A stretch of DNA of 64,000 nt from Euryodendron excelsum (lineage: Eukaryota; Streptophyta; Magnoliopsida; Ericales; Pentaphylacaceae): positions 4,348,501-4,412,500 of the forward strand of contig CM065386.1 in assembly GCA_033060915.1 (NCBI GenBank), written 5' to 3'. The position numbers were made by a program, and so were the translations under genes. Under the pieces are notes generated by a model. That model made no database searches, had not been told where the DNA came from, and saw only the letters and a list, made by a program, of their open reading frames with translations. Below, one piece after another: positions 1 to 11,380 of this stretch; the stretch's first letter is position 1, and each line of letters opens with the position of its first letter.

Positions 1-67
1 TAAACATAATATTAAACTAATAATTAGCTAATTAAGACATGTATATTGCACTTTTAGAGTGCAATCA
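1..67 (-). mobile_element. 5' tip of a minus-strand LTR (Athila-related family)
   Basis: These bases match the outer (5') edge of the LTRs at 42014-42080 and 47273-47339 with few differences. On the minus strand the sequence begins TGATTGCACTCTAAAAGTGC, as those LTRs do. Position 67 is therefore the LTR border. What follows at 68 does not match the internal region of the full element at 42081, so this is the outside edge of another copy or a solo LTR whose remainder lies before the window. Confidence 0.75.
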
Positions 68-1297
68 ATGACCGTTCGGACGGTTACTGTTCATTCAGAA
101 TGCATTTTTTGTGTTTGAAGCTGCGTTTTTAGGATTTTTTATAGGTTTTTTGAGTAATGAAGGTTTGTTTGAGATAGGGGGCCGGCGGGATAAGCTCCAA
201 AAAGGTTAGTTTTTCCATTTTTCTTCATTTTTAGCTTAGATTTAGCCTTGTAGTTGTAGTATTTTGTTAAAACTTGTAATTTCTCTTCATTGTATTGTAT
301 TTTCTTTCACTTTCTTGCATTTTCTTCTACTTTTCTTGTAACCAAATACTTCTATTGCTCAAGTAAAATTTAGATTTAATTCCTCATGCATTTTCTTTAC
401 ATTTTATATGTTTTTCTAATGGATTCAAGTAGCTAGGAATTTGTATTGGGTTTAAATGTGAAAATCACCCAAAAAATCTAAGAGTTTCAATGGAGGTATC
501 TCATGTATTAATTGCTATATTTTCTTAGATTTTCAATTCCTAGTAATTCCATATGAATGTTTTAGAAAAGCTAGATTATTGACTAAGTTTGGGGATTTTC
601 ATCACCCAAATCGATGGTATTAATTTAGGAGTTTTTACTAGAAAAAATCTCCACAATTGCTAGGAATTAATTCTTATCAATTGATTGTAAGATAACTTAG
701 AAAATCTAGATTATTGACTATGTTTGGCTAATCAATGCACAAACCACAAATTTGGTATTGACTAAGTTAAATCGATGGTATTAACCTTTGATTCCCTATG
801 TATCTAATTTCAATTGCTTGAGAATAATTGGTTTTTAAAGTTAAATCTCCCGAATCAAACACTCTTAAATGTTATGTTTGTTTTGAGTTATAAACCCTAT
901 TGAATGTTTTGGATGGATTGAGTGATTGGATCAATTGAACCCAATTCCCTTTTAATTACTTTAATTTTATTTTCATTTTGCTTTAATTTGATTGTCTAGT
1001 GTTAATTGTCTAGTGTTAATTGTCTTTATTTTCATTACAATAGTTTAGGAATTCAAAACAACCATCAAAACCCAAAAAATTTTTGGTCTTTTTATTTTTA
1101 TTTTTATTTTAGATTCAATTCTCATTTTTATTGCAATTCAATCCTAGGTTAGGTTAGTATGAGGTGAGTGCTAAAGCTTATATTTGGCTAGGTCCCTTGG
1201 GAGAGAACAATACCGGATTACCGGTTTATACTTCATTGCGAGCCCCGTACTCTTGCGGGGTAACTAACTCCATTTGTAGAAATACCACATTTGGGGG
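68..1297 (+). mobile_element. Athila-type LTR fragment, 5' truncated
   Basis: The right half carries the same ordered landmarks as the LTRs at 12951-14381, 25658-27137 and 36904-38401: a cttgcattttctt-rich stretch near 310, gattcaagtagctagga near 423, repeated Athila-type text to about 1070, and the block gagagaacaataccgg at 1201-1216 followed by tcttgcgggg at 1251-1260. The 5' portion is missing, because the minus-strand LTR tip abuts it at position 67. A near-palindrome ACCGTTCGGACGGT lies at 70-83. No primer binding site is visible after it, so the right border is approximate and it is probably a solo or decayed LTR. Confidence 0.55.
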
Positions 1298-1677
1298 CAA
1301 AACCAATACTCAGAAGGACCTCATAATTTTTTTAAAAAAATTACAAAGGAGCTTGTAGGTTCTACATGTATATTTGTTAAAACCCACAAACCTAACTCAA
1401 TATCAAAAACCGACTTGCAAGGAAAGGATTGTCCAAGAGCCTATATAAAAGTGATGACCTTTATATCCAAACGAGGTAGGACTTCGCTCACAATATTTAG
1501 GAGTCTCAAGAAAGTCGTATTATATGATAGACTAATTCAATAAATTTCGAAGGTGCTTCGTCCTTCATATGAATTTTATTAAAAAGTTAATACCATGGCC
1601 TTTAACTCAGTTATATTTGCTAATGTAAGTTTAAAAACTTAAGTCATGAGTTGCAGGTGCGGGTGCGCAAGAGCAGG
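1298..1677. other. Non-coding DNA, no gene recognised
   Basis: No convincing coding sequence is present. The stretch holds an AT-rich segment, a possible TATA-like run (cctatataaaag, 1440-1451) and the sequence caaacgaggtaggactt (1469-1485), which resembles text common in plant intergenic repeats. I could not assign it. Confidence 0.4.
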
Positions 1678-1794
1678 AGTGTGAGCAGGGGCGGACCTAC
1701 CGAGGGCCGAGGGTAGGCGGCCGCCCCCCTTGAAATTTGAAAAAAAAAAAAAAAAAACATTTTTTTATCTGACCTTTTTTTTTTTCTAACTCGT

Positions 1795-2214
1795 TTACCT
1801 GCGCCGACCCAAGTACCATTCAATCCCTATCATCTGCTTCCTGTGCGGCTCCACCACCCTCTCGTCCGCAATCGAAGAAGACGACGCTTCATCTGACCCC
1901 GCAGAGCCTCTGTTATTTGGTTTGAGCTCGAGGCCTAGGGCGTCGAAGTCATGGTCCACATCACCAGCACCATCGTCGTAGGTCCACAAAAGCCCGTCGT
2001 AAGTGAGATCCTTCTCGCCGTTGATGAATTCACTGTAGGTCTTGAAGACTTCGTCGAGAATCGCACTGATTTGCTCGTTGCTAAACTTGACCCTAGGGTT
2101 TACAGCGACGACGAGGGCCTCCATTTCCTCCTTGTTGAGGCCACAGTCTCTGTTGGCGTCGAATTGTCGGAAGATTCTCTTCACCTTTTCTGATCTGCTC
2201 CCTCTTGTCGCCAT
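1795..2214 (-). pseudogene. Captured N-terminal fragment of an EF-hand/TPR-type host gene
   Basis: The minus strand encodes an open frame starting MATRGSRSEKVKRIFRQFD. A complete EF-hand calcium-binding loop (D-A-N-R-D-C-G-L-N-K-E-E) lies at residues 19-30, followed by a conserved stretch ending in DFDALGLEL and a serine-rich linker. From memory this is the N terminus of the plant calcium-binding TPR-repeat protein family represented by Arabidopsis At1g05150 and At2g32450; that identity needs a search. The family protein is several hundred residues longer and has TPR repeats, all absent here. The homologous part ends near residue 129 and the frame runs into the hAT left end with an unrelated tail (about 1795-1825). 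The fragment lies wholly inside the transposon and antisense to its transposase, so transduplication of a host exon is the simplest reading. The frame is intact, and expression is unknown. Confidence 0.8.
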
Positions 2215-2660
2215 TTCTTGATTAAGGTTCCGATTTTTTTAGGACTTCACAAAAAAGAGCAGAAGGTAAGAGAAGATGACAATCGAAGTGTACAAAACAA
2301 AAAGCCCAATTTGAAACCCTAACATTTGAAATGTTTGTTGGAGGTTTCCAATTGGGGTTAGTAGCTAGTGTTAGCTTGGCTTCATTGGATCTGGGAAGAT
2401 AAAAAGAGAAAGGAGACAACAATAGGCAGGATTCTCTCTCTCTCTCTCTCTCTCTAACCCTCTTTCTTGTTGTCTTTGCTTCTCTCTCTCTAGTTTCTCT
2501 CTTTTTCTTTCTGTTTCTGTCTCTTTCTTTCTGTTCCACCCTTTTCCCTGGCTCTGATGATGGGCAGATAAGGTGGTGGCGCTCAACAGCCACCAACCAT
2601 AATGAAAATTTTCTCTGTTTTTCTTTTAGTTTATAAAATTTGTATGTATACTCTATTGGA
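2215..2660 (-). promoter_or_regulatory. Probable captured 5' leader of the EF-hand gene, with CT repeat
   Basis: Immediately upstream of the captured ATG on the minus strand is a GA/CT-rich leader including an uninterrupted CT dinucleotide run (2432-2454) and further CT-rich blocks to about 2540. Pyrimidine/purine-rich leaders are usual for plant genes, so the capture may include the 5' UTR and perhaps a core promoter. The true limit of the captured DNA is not visible without the donor gene. Confidence 0.4.
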
Positions 2661-3667
2661 TGTTTCATATGTCTGGATGGTCTATTAACTGATTTGGGTA
2701 ATAAGTTGATGAATCACCAGATGGATGGGATGGATGGATGGATGGCATTCCTAATTTGTTTGCTTTTTTTTAATAATATTTTTACAATATGATTTTGTTT
2801 TCCTTGCTACATTTTCACAACTCATGTTACCTAATCTTTGTTGCTTTCATTATGAGGCTTTGCTTTCCTTGTTCATTTAGTGTTATTATTACGTTGAGAT
2901 AGTGTTGATTATGGCATTCAAATATTCCATATGGTTTTTGATAGCTTATTTGAGCATGTGTCCATTATAACTATCATTTTTTTTTCTTGCTACAATTCTT
3001 CAATAACCATGTTTAGCTAATTTAGCTATGAAATATTCTATTCACGTTTCATTTATGATTAAAGATGGAAACAAATTTTTTATTGTTCTACTTTGTGGCA
3101 ATGCAAGATAGGATCCTATATTTTCTTTTTTGGAGTCTCCTAATTGTCTCTATTTGATATATTTTTTTTATGTTTAATACACTAATATTGGACCAAAAAG
3201 AACATGAAAATAACTAAGTGCAGGTGCATAATTGGCAGCAAAGTATAAGTGCAATTTCTCATAGTAGTTTTTATTATAGAACTAAGTGATTGTCACATTC
3301 TATTTTTTAATCCTTCAATTATAAACTACAGGTGCATAATTGGCAGCAAAGGGAGAAGAATCTGATCATTCCTGTGAACATGAGAAATTTTTCAAATACT
3401 ATCAGGTCCTTTGCCTTGGAGAATAGGTGAGTACTTTTGCTTAAATTGCTAATACAGATGCACAGATGCACAGACAAATGCACAGATGCACTTGGAATTG
3501 GAGACTCAATTGCTTAAATGTACTAGTTATTTTTGTTGTAATGTACATATTATGATACACTTGCACAAATGCACATACAAATGCACAGATGCACATGTTC
3601 TTGATTTTTGCTTGACTTGACAACTTAACAATTATAAACATATATGCATATTTATTTTGACATAGTT
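2661..3667. other. Transposon interior without a gene; short repeats
   Basis: AT-rich DNA between the captured fragment and the transposase. It holds a ggat-type tetranucleotide run (2720-2743), a direct duplication of the 20-mer beginning ggtgcataattggcag (about 3223 and 3331), and a minisatellite of atgcacagatgcacag-like units (3457-3497 and 3560-3595). It may include the transposase promoter and an intron. No protein could be recognised. Confidence 0.45.
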
Positions 3668-6070
3668 ATGGAAAAATACTTTAAAAAAAGAACACGTGAC
3701 GAATCAATTGCCGAAGACCAAAGAATAAGATCCTTCAGTGGGAATCAGTTTGCCAGTGGTTCTAATAATGAACAAGTTGAATCAAATGTGTTGCCTCATG
3801 TAGAGATCAGTCTAGATGACCTTCCAGCAGACCCTGAGTTAAGAAAAAACATATATGCTTATGATGCTAATGATAGAAAGAGAGTTTGAAGAGCATACTT
3901 ACAAAAAAGCCCTTGTCAAGATCGAAATCATGTTTTCCCTTGGAGAGATTTTGGAAATGAAAGACGTAGATTTATATTTACATGGTTCAATGAACATGGT
4001 AGTTGGTTGGAGTATAGCATAGCAAAAGATGCTGCATTTTATTTGTGTTGTTATATTTTTAAACCTGAACGTGGTCACAAAGGTGGTGGTGATCAATTTG
4101 TTGGTGAGTGGTTCAAGAATTGGAAATAAAAAAAAAAAACTAGATGTGCATGTTGGAGACCATAATAGCATACACACAAAATGTTTGAGGGCTTGTGAAG
4201 ATCTAATGAATACAAGCCAACACATTGAAGTGTGTTTGTCTAATCAATTCGATCAAGCTCGAGTTGATTATCGCACTCGCTTGACTGCATCAATTGATTG
4301 TATTAGGTTTCTCTTATGTCAAGGGTTGGCTTTTCGTGGTCACGAAATCTAAGAAATCAACAAATTAAGGAAATTTTCTTGAATTGCTACACTTTCTTTC
4401 CGACCACAACGAGGACATCAAAAGAGTTGTGTTGAAAAATGCTCCTGAAAATCTCAAAATGATAGCACCCAAAATTCAAAAAGATATTGTGAATGCAGTT
4501 GCAGTTGAGATTACAAAGGCTATTCTTAAAGATGTTGGAGATGAATTATTCTCTATTTTAGTTGATAAGGCTCGTGACATTTCAGTAAAAAAATAAATGG
4601 TAGTTGTTTTATGTTACGTGAACAGAAAAAGGTGTATCATTAAGCGCTTTCTTGGCATTGCACATGTTGGGGATACTACCGCCTTATCACTTAAGGCATT
4701 TATTGAGTTTCTTTTTGCCAAACATGGATTTAGTATGTCAAGTTTGCGTGGTCAAGGTTATGATAGAGTTAGCAATATGCAAGATGAATTTAATGGCCTA
4801 AAAAGTTTGATTATGTTGGATAATAAATCAGCTTTTTATATCCATTGCTTTGCCCATCAACTTCAATTGACACTTGTAACAGTTGCCAAAAAACACAACA
4901 AGATTGGTTTATTCTGTAACTTAGTTACAAGTTTATCAAATATTGTGGGGGCCTCATGTCAACATAGGGACATTCTTCGAGAGAAACAATTTCAAAATGT
5001 CATTGAACAAATTAGTAATGGTGAAATTATGACTGGACGAGGTTTGAATCAAGAAGCAACATTGAAAGAGCAGGGGACACACATTGGAGTTCATATTATA
5101 CTACACTTTTGAGTGTAATTTTGCTATTATCCTCGGTGATTGATGTTCTTGAGGTTGTTGAAAAGGAGGGCACACTTTTAGAGCAAAGGGCTGAAGCAAC
5201 TAGTTTATTGGATGCCATCTAATCTTTTGAATTTGCATTCCAGTTACACTTAATGAAAGGTTTCTTGGGAATTACAAATGAGTTGTCACAGTTATTACAA
5301 AAGAAAGATCAAGATATTGTAAATGCCATGGCTTGTGTCAAGATATCCAAGTAACGTTTACAGAAATTGAGAGATGGTGGATGGAATCTTTAATGAATCA
5401 AGTTTCTTTGTTTTGTGATAAACATGAGATAATTATTCCAAACATGGATGACTTGTTTGTACTTCGAGGAAGATCGCGTCGCAATGCTTAAGAAACTACA
5501 CATCTTCACCATTATCATGTTGAGTTATTTTACACGATGATAGATATGCAACTTCAAGAGTTGAATAACCGTTTTGATGAGGTAAATACAAAGTTGTTAA
5601 TGTGTATGGCATATCTTGATCCAAGCAATTCATTCTCTAATTCTGATAAGAGTAAGTTGCTTCGATTTGCTAAATTTTATTCTAATGATTTTTCTCCACT
5701 TGAGCTTATGATACTTGATAATCAACTTGAGAACTGTATTCTAAATGCAAGCTCTCACGATCAATTTTCAGAAGTGATAGGGATTGGTGAACTTGTTCAA
5801 AAGTTAGTTCAAACGAAGAAGGATAGTGTCTACCCATTAGTTTATTTGCTTGTAAAGTTGGCATTGATTTTACCGGTTGCAACTGCTTCAATTAAGAGAG
5901 CTTTTTCGGCAATGAAGATTATCAAGACTCCATTATGCAATCAGATGGAAGATGAGTGGATGAATGATTGTTTGGTATCATACATTGAAAGAGACATATT
6001 CAAAACTGTAGACAATGAAGCTATTTTGCAAAGATTTCAAAATATGAAACAACGAAGAGGATTGTTGTAA
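3668..6070 (+). pseudogene. hAT transposase (TTF zinc finger, DUF4371, hAT dimerisation), broken
   Basis: Reading starts MEKYFKKRTRDES, typical of this family. After an in-frame TGA (3887-3889) comes a TTF-type zinc-finger segment with PCQDRNHVFPW, NWLEYSIAKDAAF-like text and the cysteine pair in FYLCCYIFKPE (about 3890-4130). An A11 run near 4129-4139 coincides with a frame change. DUF4371-like sequence follows (4150-5110), including LVDKARDISVK, an in-frame TAA at 4594-4596, and RGQGYDRVSNMQDEFNGL and FYIHCFAHQLQL. The conserved RW tryptophan motif near 5075 survives only in another frame, with H in place of R. The C-terminal hAT dimerisation region (5840-6010) is intact, ending in SIKRAFSAMKIIKTPL and a conserved acidic tail. 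At least two nonsense codons and several frameshifts make it inactive. The family acts in the nucleus as a cut-and-paste transposase. Confidence 0.85.
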
Positions 6071-6415
6071 TTTTTCATTTACTTTTATTTGAACGTTGTT
6101 TTGTATAAGAAATATTTGATATTAATATATATAATCTTGAATGTTATCGTATATGTTGCATTATTTTAGAATTAACCATCTTACTTATAAAAAATTTTCG
6201 CCCCCCCTAGAAAAAATTTCTGGGTCCACCGTTGAGCGTGAGAGTGTGTATTGTCAAAATATTAAAACAGTGGGAGCACCAGAGTGTATAAATATTTGCT
6301 TCTATATATATTAAATATATTTGCATATCCATATTTAAGATTTTTTTTTATGTACATATATTTAAGTTATTTCTATTTTTACTTGCAACAATTGCTTGTA
6401 ACTACCAAATAGGTA

Positions 6416-6745
6416 TACTACAACAGAAATCAGTCGCAAAAAGAGTAATTTCGTCGTTAAAAGTTATTGACTCAAACTTGTTCGTCACTGGTGGTCGCTA
6501 GAACTTCGTCATAAATACTTTTAATAACCAAAGCAGATATTCGTCTTTAAAAAGCGAACTTTAATGACGTATTATAACTCGTCGCGAAAAGTTTGCTAAA
6601 TAATGACAACTAAATCGCCACTAAAAAGTAAACAAACTCGCCATTAAAAGTCAGCTCGTCGTAACAAAATATAAAGCAAGAGTTTTACTGACGATTTAGT
6701 ATACGTTTTGCTACTATTCCAATCGTCGCTAAAGAATAAAATCAT
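6416..6745. mobile_element. Possible CACTA-type terminal fragment with subterminal repeats
   Basis: The segment starts tactacaacagaaatc, close to the CACTACAA ends of plant CACTA transposons. It then holds many short cgtcgctaaaag-like and gacgaattt-like units in both orientations, as in CACTA subterminal regions. No opposite terminus or transposase was found in the window and no target duplication could be matched, so this is only a fragment if the call is right. Confidence 0.35.
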
Positions 6746-7019
6746 CAAAACCTTGCTATTCTTATTGCCAACTCCATATTTTATGTTCAATTATTGGAAA
6801 AGTTGAGATACACCCAAAACAGTTTGCTATACCTTCATATATTCTGAAATCACATCAATGTTATTGCATTAATTCCAAAATAAACACATCAATTTCATTC
6901 CATTTCATTAATTCCAAAATATATACATCTCTCAATATAAAGTATACACCAGTCAAAGGAAAACAAATAATAAAGTAAAAAATCTAAACCAATACCCATA
7001 GTTGATGGCCGGTAGAAAG

Positions 7020-7184
7020 CTACGTAGACATGGTGGGTGGTGCAGTGTCTGTGATAGGCCAACTGGCAATCATCAGCGAGTTCTTTTCTATCATTTCTTC
7101 CTTCAGTTTGGGAAATTTGGAGGAGTCGACTTGACACACTTTCTTAAATTCATCTTTTGTCCATTGCTCTTCATAAAACCGCAC
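7020..7184 (-). CDS. Possible last exon of an unidentified minus-strand gene
   Basis: A 54-residue open stretch (VRFYEEQWTKDEF at its start, TAPPTMST at its end) stops at TAG (7020-7022). It is preceded on the minus strand by a plausible acceptor, tatagatcag, at 7185-7194. The composition is protein-like (acidic and basic helices) rather than low complexity. A second open stretch, LEDSWKITERKEFGKILKY, lies upstream at about 8155-8230 and ends at a possible donor, but its phase does not join directly, so at least one exon would be missing. I do not recognise the protein. It may be a gene relic. Confidence 0.3.
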   Translation of the reverse strand: MRFYEEQWTKDEFKKVCQVDSSKFPKLKEEMIEKNSLMIASWPITDTAPPTMST

Positions 7185-8484
7185 CTGATCTATATCATAA
7201 AAAAATAGCAAAGAAACAACCAAAAAAATACAATAATATCAATATAACCACAGTTCAATATTGGTTTCATAACTATCTTAGCATTTTGCTTTTGGAAGAC
7301 AAACATTGAACTATATATGGCAGTCATGTATACAAACATTGAATAAATAGAAGCTTGAACTTTCAAAGAGGGAAATATTCACCTAGGGAAGGATAAATGA
7401 TGAATCTACTTTAATACGACTTCATATGTAATGTGTCAAAAGGCAAACTTGGGTTAAGAAATTAATATTAAGTTACCCTTTCTAACAATGGTTATGTGGA
7501 ATTTAGGCCTATATTTCTTCCGTATCAAGGGCAGAGATATGACAGAGCAAAAGAGTTAGTAGCAGCCAGTTGATATTTAATAGGTTTGATCTCTTTCAAT
7601 GATCAATCAGTTTGAAGAGAAATTCATTATCTTAACTTTACCACCTTATCCTAAATCCATTCAAATTTCAAGCACAAGATCATACTACAATTCTGAACAT
7701 AATTCATATCCTGGTTTGATTTTCAATGACCTAAAATGTAAACTAATAATATTTCCACTCTGTGCAATATATTATGCACTGCTATTTCTGCATTCAACTT
7801 GTAGACAAGAAGAAAGATTGAAGTTTAGTAAAGATAAGTAGCTTTCTTCATTATTTAAGTTGTGTAGGAAGAACATTTGATTAATTGTGTATGCTGCATG
7901 AAGATGTGTCAAGTCAACTCCCCTGAATCCCCCATTTGAGACATCACTAAAGCAAAATTAAAAGCCCCCTGCCATTCGAAAAGTTGTAAATCACTGTACA
8001 TCAAAGAAATAATGGTTGTCATGGTTTATAGTGTGCTCTATAAAACGTAACTGCAGATAAATCATTAGTATCCATATTCTGATCATTTGCATTTGAAAGA
8101 AAATATATGAAATGATTTCAATGCTTGAAAGAATGCATAAGCATGGCACCTGCTTAAGTATTTGAGAATTTTGCCAAACTCCTTCCTCTCAGTTATTTTC
8201 CAGCTGTCCTCCAACCCTTTCATAATCATTAACTTGAACCATTTAGAACCTTCTCAAAAGTAACTATGTACCTTCGAATTTTACTTGCTTAAATTATCTC
8301 AACATCCAAAGATACCAAAACTACAGTGAGTTCTGTTAAGAAAAATGGCAAACAGGTGGCAAACAAAAAAAAACAAATCATGATTAAGCTTCCCGGTCAA
8401 TTAATGGCGGATACATCTTTAGAAAACAATAAACACAAACCTGTCGTTTGAGGGACCCATTGAGTAGAAGAAATTGAAAAGCCT
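7185..8484. other. Non-coding or decayed genic DNA
   Basis: No clear gene. The plus strand at 7904-7944 (K-M-C-Q-V-N-S-P in one frame) resembles, in inverted orientation, the minus-strand exon at about 7098-7140 (K-V-C-Q-V-D-S-S), with mostly transition differences. A possible minus-strand exon lies near 8155-8230. The rest is AT-rich, with scattered short frames that have no family features. Confidence 0.35.
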
Positions 8485-9357
8485 AGTCAAACAAGAGACC
8501 TGCTTCCTCCCTCCCCCCCGCTCCCCCGCGCGACACAACCCCCTCCCCGGCCCCACCACAAATTATCATTACAATCACTATTATGCTCTTTTGGCACACC
8601 CTCTCCCCTTACCCCCGGTTTTTTTGGTCAATTTTGTGTTTTTATTTTTAGTTTTGTTTCTTTTTTTAATCAGTTTTTTTTTTCAAATTTATTTCTTTTT
8701 TTATCAGTTTTATTTTTCTTTTTGGATAAAAAGTTTTTTTATTATATGTTTGTAGTCTTTTGTTTATTTTTTAGTTGTAGATTTTGGGAGTCATTATTTA
8801 TAAAAATTTTAAAAAGTATAAAAATATGAATTAAAATAAAAAGTATATATATATATGAAACTAATAAAAATACTAACAATTAATAAGTAAACACATTTAT
8901 AGTTTGCGAACAAACACTTTTTTTCAAATGAAAAGTACATGTAATAAACATAACTAAAAAAAAAACAAAAACTAAATAAAAATTAAACAAAACTGGAAAA
9001 AAAAAAAAAGATACACGAAATATATAAAAATAGTGGGGTGTCAGATTGGGAGGGTAATTTAAAGAAAAAGAGAAATTTTGATATATGTTAAAAATAAAAT
9101 AAAATAAAATAAAATTGGTGAAAAAAATAATAAACAAAATTGATTAAAAAAATAAACAAAACTAATAAAAAAAGAAACAAAACTAAATAAAAATTAAATA
9201 AAACTAAAAAAATGCAAATAAAGAGATTCAGATAACTTGTTATTTTAAAAGAGAGAAAAAAGTATATAAAGTTAATTGTGATGAGAAAACAAAATTGACA
9301 AGCGAGAGTTGAGAGGGGGTCAGGGGTGGGTCGGAGAAGCAACTTACGTCAAACAAT
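8485..9357. repeat. Imperfect large inverted repeat (fold-back-like)
   Basis: The left arm starts gtcaaacaagagacctgct and passes through C-rich DNA into T-rich DNA with ttttgtttctttttttaatc. The right arm, read on the minus strand, starts gtttgacgtaagttgcttc, passes through C-rich DNA and has ttttgtttctttttttatta. The arms are about 280 bases each and diverged. Such a layout fits a fold-back or MITE-type element. No target duplication was found and low complexity inflates the similarity. Confidence 0.4.
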
Positions 9358-9387
9358 TATTCCCTTGCAAAAACAGATAAAAATAAC

Positions 9388-10450
9388 GGGATTGAAGGAG
9401 TTAGAGCGTACAATGCCTGATGTTGGAAAATATATGCAAATATGCCTATATATTCGAGTAGAAATTACCAGAACATACAATGAAATTCATATGATTTAAC
9501 ATCTGAAAAGACATCCAATCTTCTCGGCCTTGGTTGGTGTTCTATCGAGTCTTCGAGCTCTCATAGGGCATTTTCAACCTAGGGTGTGGGAACTAAAAAC
9601 ATGCGAATTGAGAGAGAGAGAGAGCGAGAGAGAGAGAGAGAGAGAGAGAGAAGGGGGAGGAAATTTCTTGACGAACTTGCCCAAGATAATTTCAAAGATA
9701 ATTCTAGGACTTCAATTTCTTCACGCTACTTTGAAATGACAGCAGCAGCATCTAGCTGATGGGGTATTGGAGATGCAAAGGAGCCTTGTCCTTTCACGGG
9801 ATTTTCAGATACCACGAAGCACAAGGCCCGTAATCAAAGAGGAGTGCTACCGACATTCTCAGCTGTCGGTCACTCACCAGGCTCCCACATCAGTCGGAGT
9901 CTACCTGCAGAAGAGTCCGAGATAGTTTCAAAGATAATTCTTAGACTTCAATTTCTTCACGCTACTTTCAAATGACAGCAGCATCATCTAGCTGGTGGGT
10001 TTTTGGAGATGGAAAGTAGCCTTGTCCTTTCACGGAATTTTAAGATACCACGAAGCACAAGGCCAATAATCCAAAGAGAAGTGTTACCGAAAGTTGGCAT
10101 TTTTGGAAATCCAAAACGCCTTTAGGTTTCGTACCCCTATCTACTCTCTATCCAAGAAGTGAAGGTCAAAGAAAAGGATGAAGACATAGTGTTGGATATA
10201 ATACCAGTGTATGTACACGTATTAATGTATACACTCAATTTTTTTTTTTTTCATACCCGTATATGGACTTAATTATACAACATGAGAGGTGATAAAGATA
10301 TTTTTTTATATAACAATTATAACTTTAAAAATAACACTAACACATCATATGATAAAGATATTTTTTTATATAACAATTATGTAAAAATATTTTTTGATGA
10401 TGTAATTGTAGCAGCCAAGATAAATCTCTCACAGAAATACAAAGCACAGA
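9388..10450. repeat. Repeated block A upstream of the terpene synthase
   Basis: Sequence from gattgaaggagttagagcg onward is closely matched at 54652-54797 and, after a 5.4-kb insertion, at 60203-60843. It includes a GA-rich microsatellite (9607-9651) and, in this copy, a direct duplication of a segment beginning near 9684 and again near 9929. It continues through aaggatgaagacatagtg (10175-10192), a T12 run and a repeated gataaagatattttttta unit (10291-10308 and 10351-10368). No protein is convincing. It could be a segmental duplication carrying the upstream DNA of a terpene synthase, or an unclassified repeat. Confidence 0.8.
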
Positions 10451-10762
10451 CACGCACATTTTTGTCTACTTTTACCCGTTTGATTATTCCAAAATTTCCC
10501 AAGTAATTCTTGGACTGCTGTTACACAGCCAAGATAACCATAGCTACTTTGAAATGTCTTCAATAGTGAATCCCATGAGGATAAAGGGAGAGAAAATTTG
10601 GAAAAAAAAAAAAAAAAAGCACACATTTTTTAATAAAAGAAAAACATTTACCATCATGTAATTGTAGTGGCCAAGATAAATCTCACTTTGAAAGACCAAG
10701 TCACAAGCACAAGCATTTTTTACTACTTTTACCTGTTGATTATTTTGACATTTCCACAATTA
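10404..10762. repeat. Local duplication with aagataaatctc units
   Basis: Two related segments lie in direct order. One starts at about 10404 (gtagcagccaagataaatct) and one at about 10665 (gtagtggccaagataaatct); both continue through tacttttaccygtt-gattatt. A short A-rich linker separates them. No coding potential was seen. Confidence 0.55.
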
Positions 10763-11380
10763 ATTATATGAAAACTATCATTTTTTGCAGACTGTGTGTG
10801 GATCAAGAATTTGATGATAAAAAAGAAAAAAGGGAGGAAAAAGAAAATACATACTCTTTCATTTTGTTTTCTTTTTTCTCATCTTTTCTTTTTCCTTTGT
10901 TTTTCACTTGATAAATTTGGGTTCCAAACACGGTATTAAGAATTTTTCATAAAAAATTCTACCAGAATAACATGGCAATGATATTTTTATAATCAAGAGT
11001 CAGTATGATGATTGTTATATTTTAAAATGAAGACTCTGATTCAACCAATTCATTCTATAAAAAAAAAAAAAAAAAACCTTAATTCTATTCATCATGCTAC
11101 TTCAAATATATTAATTTAACAAAAATTCAAACTAAAAATATATACAATATTTTTCATAAAAAGAAAGGAAAATATTTTTTTAATTTTTTTTATTATATAG
11201 TGTCTAAAACTTTTACCAACTACCCTCTCTCTCGATGTCTTGTATAACTTAACAACCTTCATCTAATTCACGAGCATGGAGAAAGAGCACTGACATCACT
11301 ATCTTAGCATTTGACACACCTACGGGCGCCCCAAATTTCAAACTACCAAACCAATAGAAGTCTTCACATGTCCCTACAAT
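10763..11380. other. Non-coding DNA upstream of the terpene synthase
   Basis: AT-rich sequence with several homopolymer A/T runs and no recognisable gene or element. It would be part of the distal promoter of the terpene synthase if that gene were transcribed. Confidence 0.45.

Larger units (their letters stand above)
1686..6234 (+). mobile_element. hAT-superfamily DNA transposon, degenerate, with captured gene fragment
   Basis: The left end begins CAGGGGCGGACCTACC. The right end, read on the other strand, begins CAACGGTGGACCCAGA, an imperfect terminal inverted repeat of the hAT type. Flanking 8-mers AGTGTGAG (1678-1685) and AGCGTGAG (6235-6242) match at 7 of 8 positions and fit the 8-bp target duplication of hAT elements. 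C-rich and G-rich subterminal blocks (1700-1728, 6200-6210) sit just inside the ends. The interior holds a broken TTF-zinc-finger/DUF4371-type hAT transposase on the plus strand and part of an unrelated host gene on the minus strand near the left end. The damaged transposase means the copy is not autonomous. Confidence 0.85.

Noticed and set aside
2222..2668. 148- and 71-residue Arg/Glu-rich minus-strand frames
   Set aside because: They read through CT/GA microsatellite DNA and overlap the likely 5' leader of the captured EF-hand gene.
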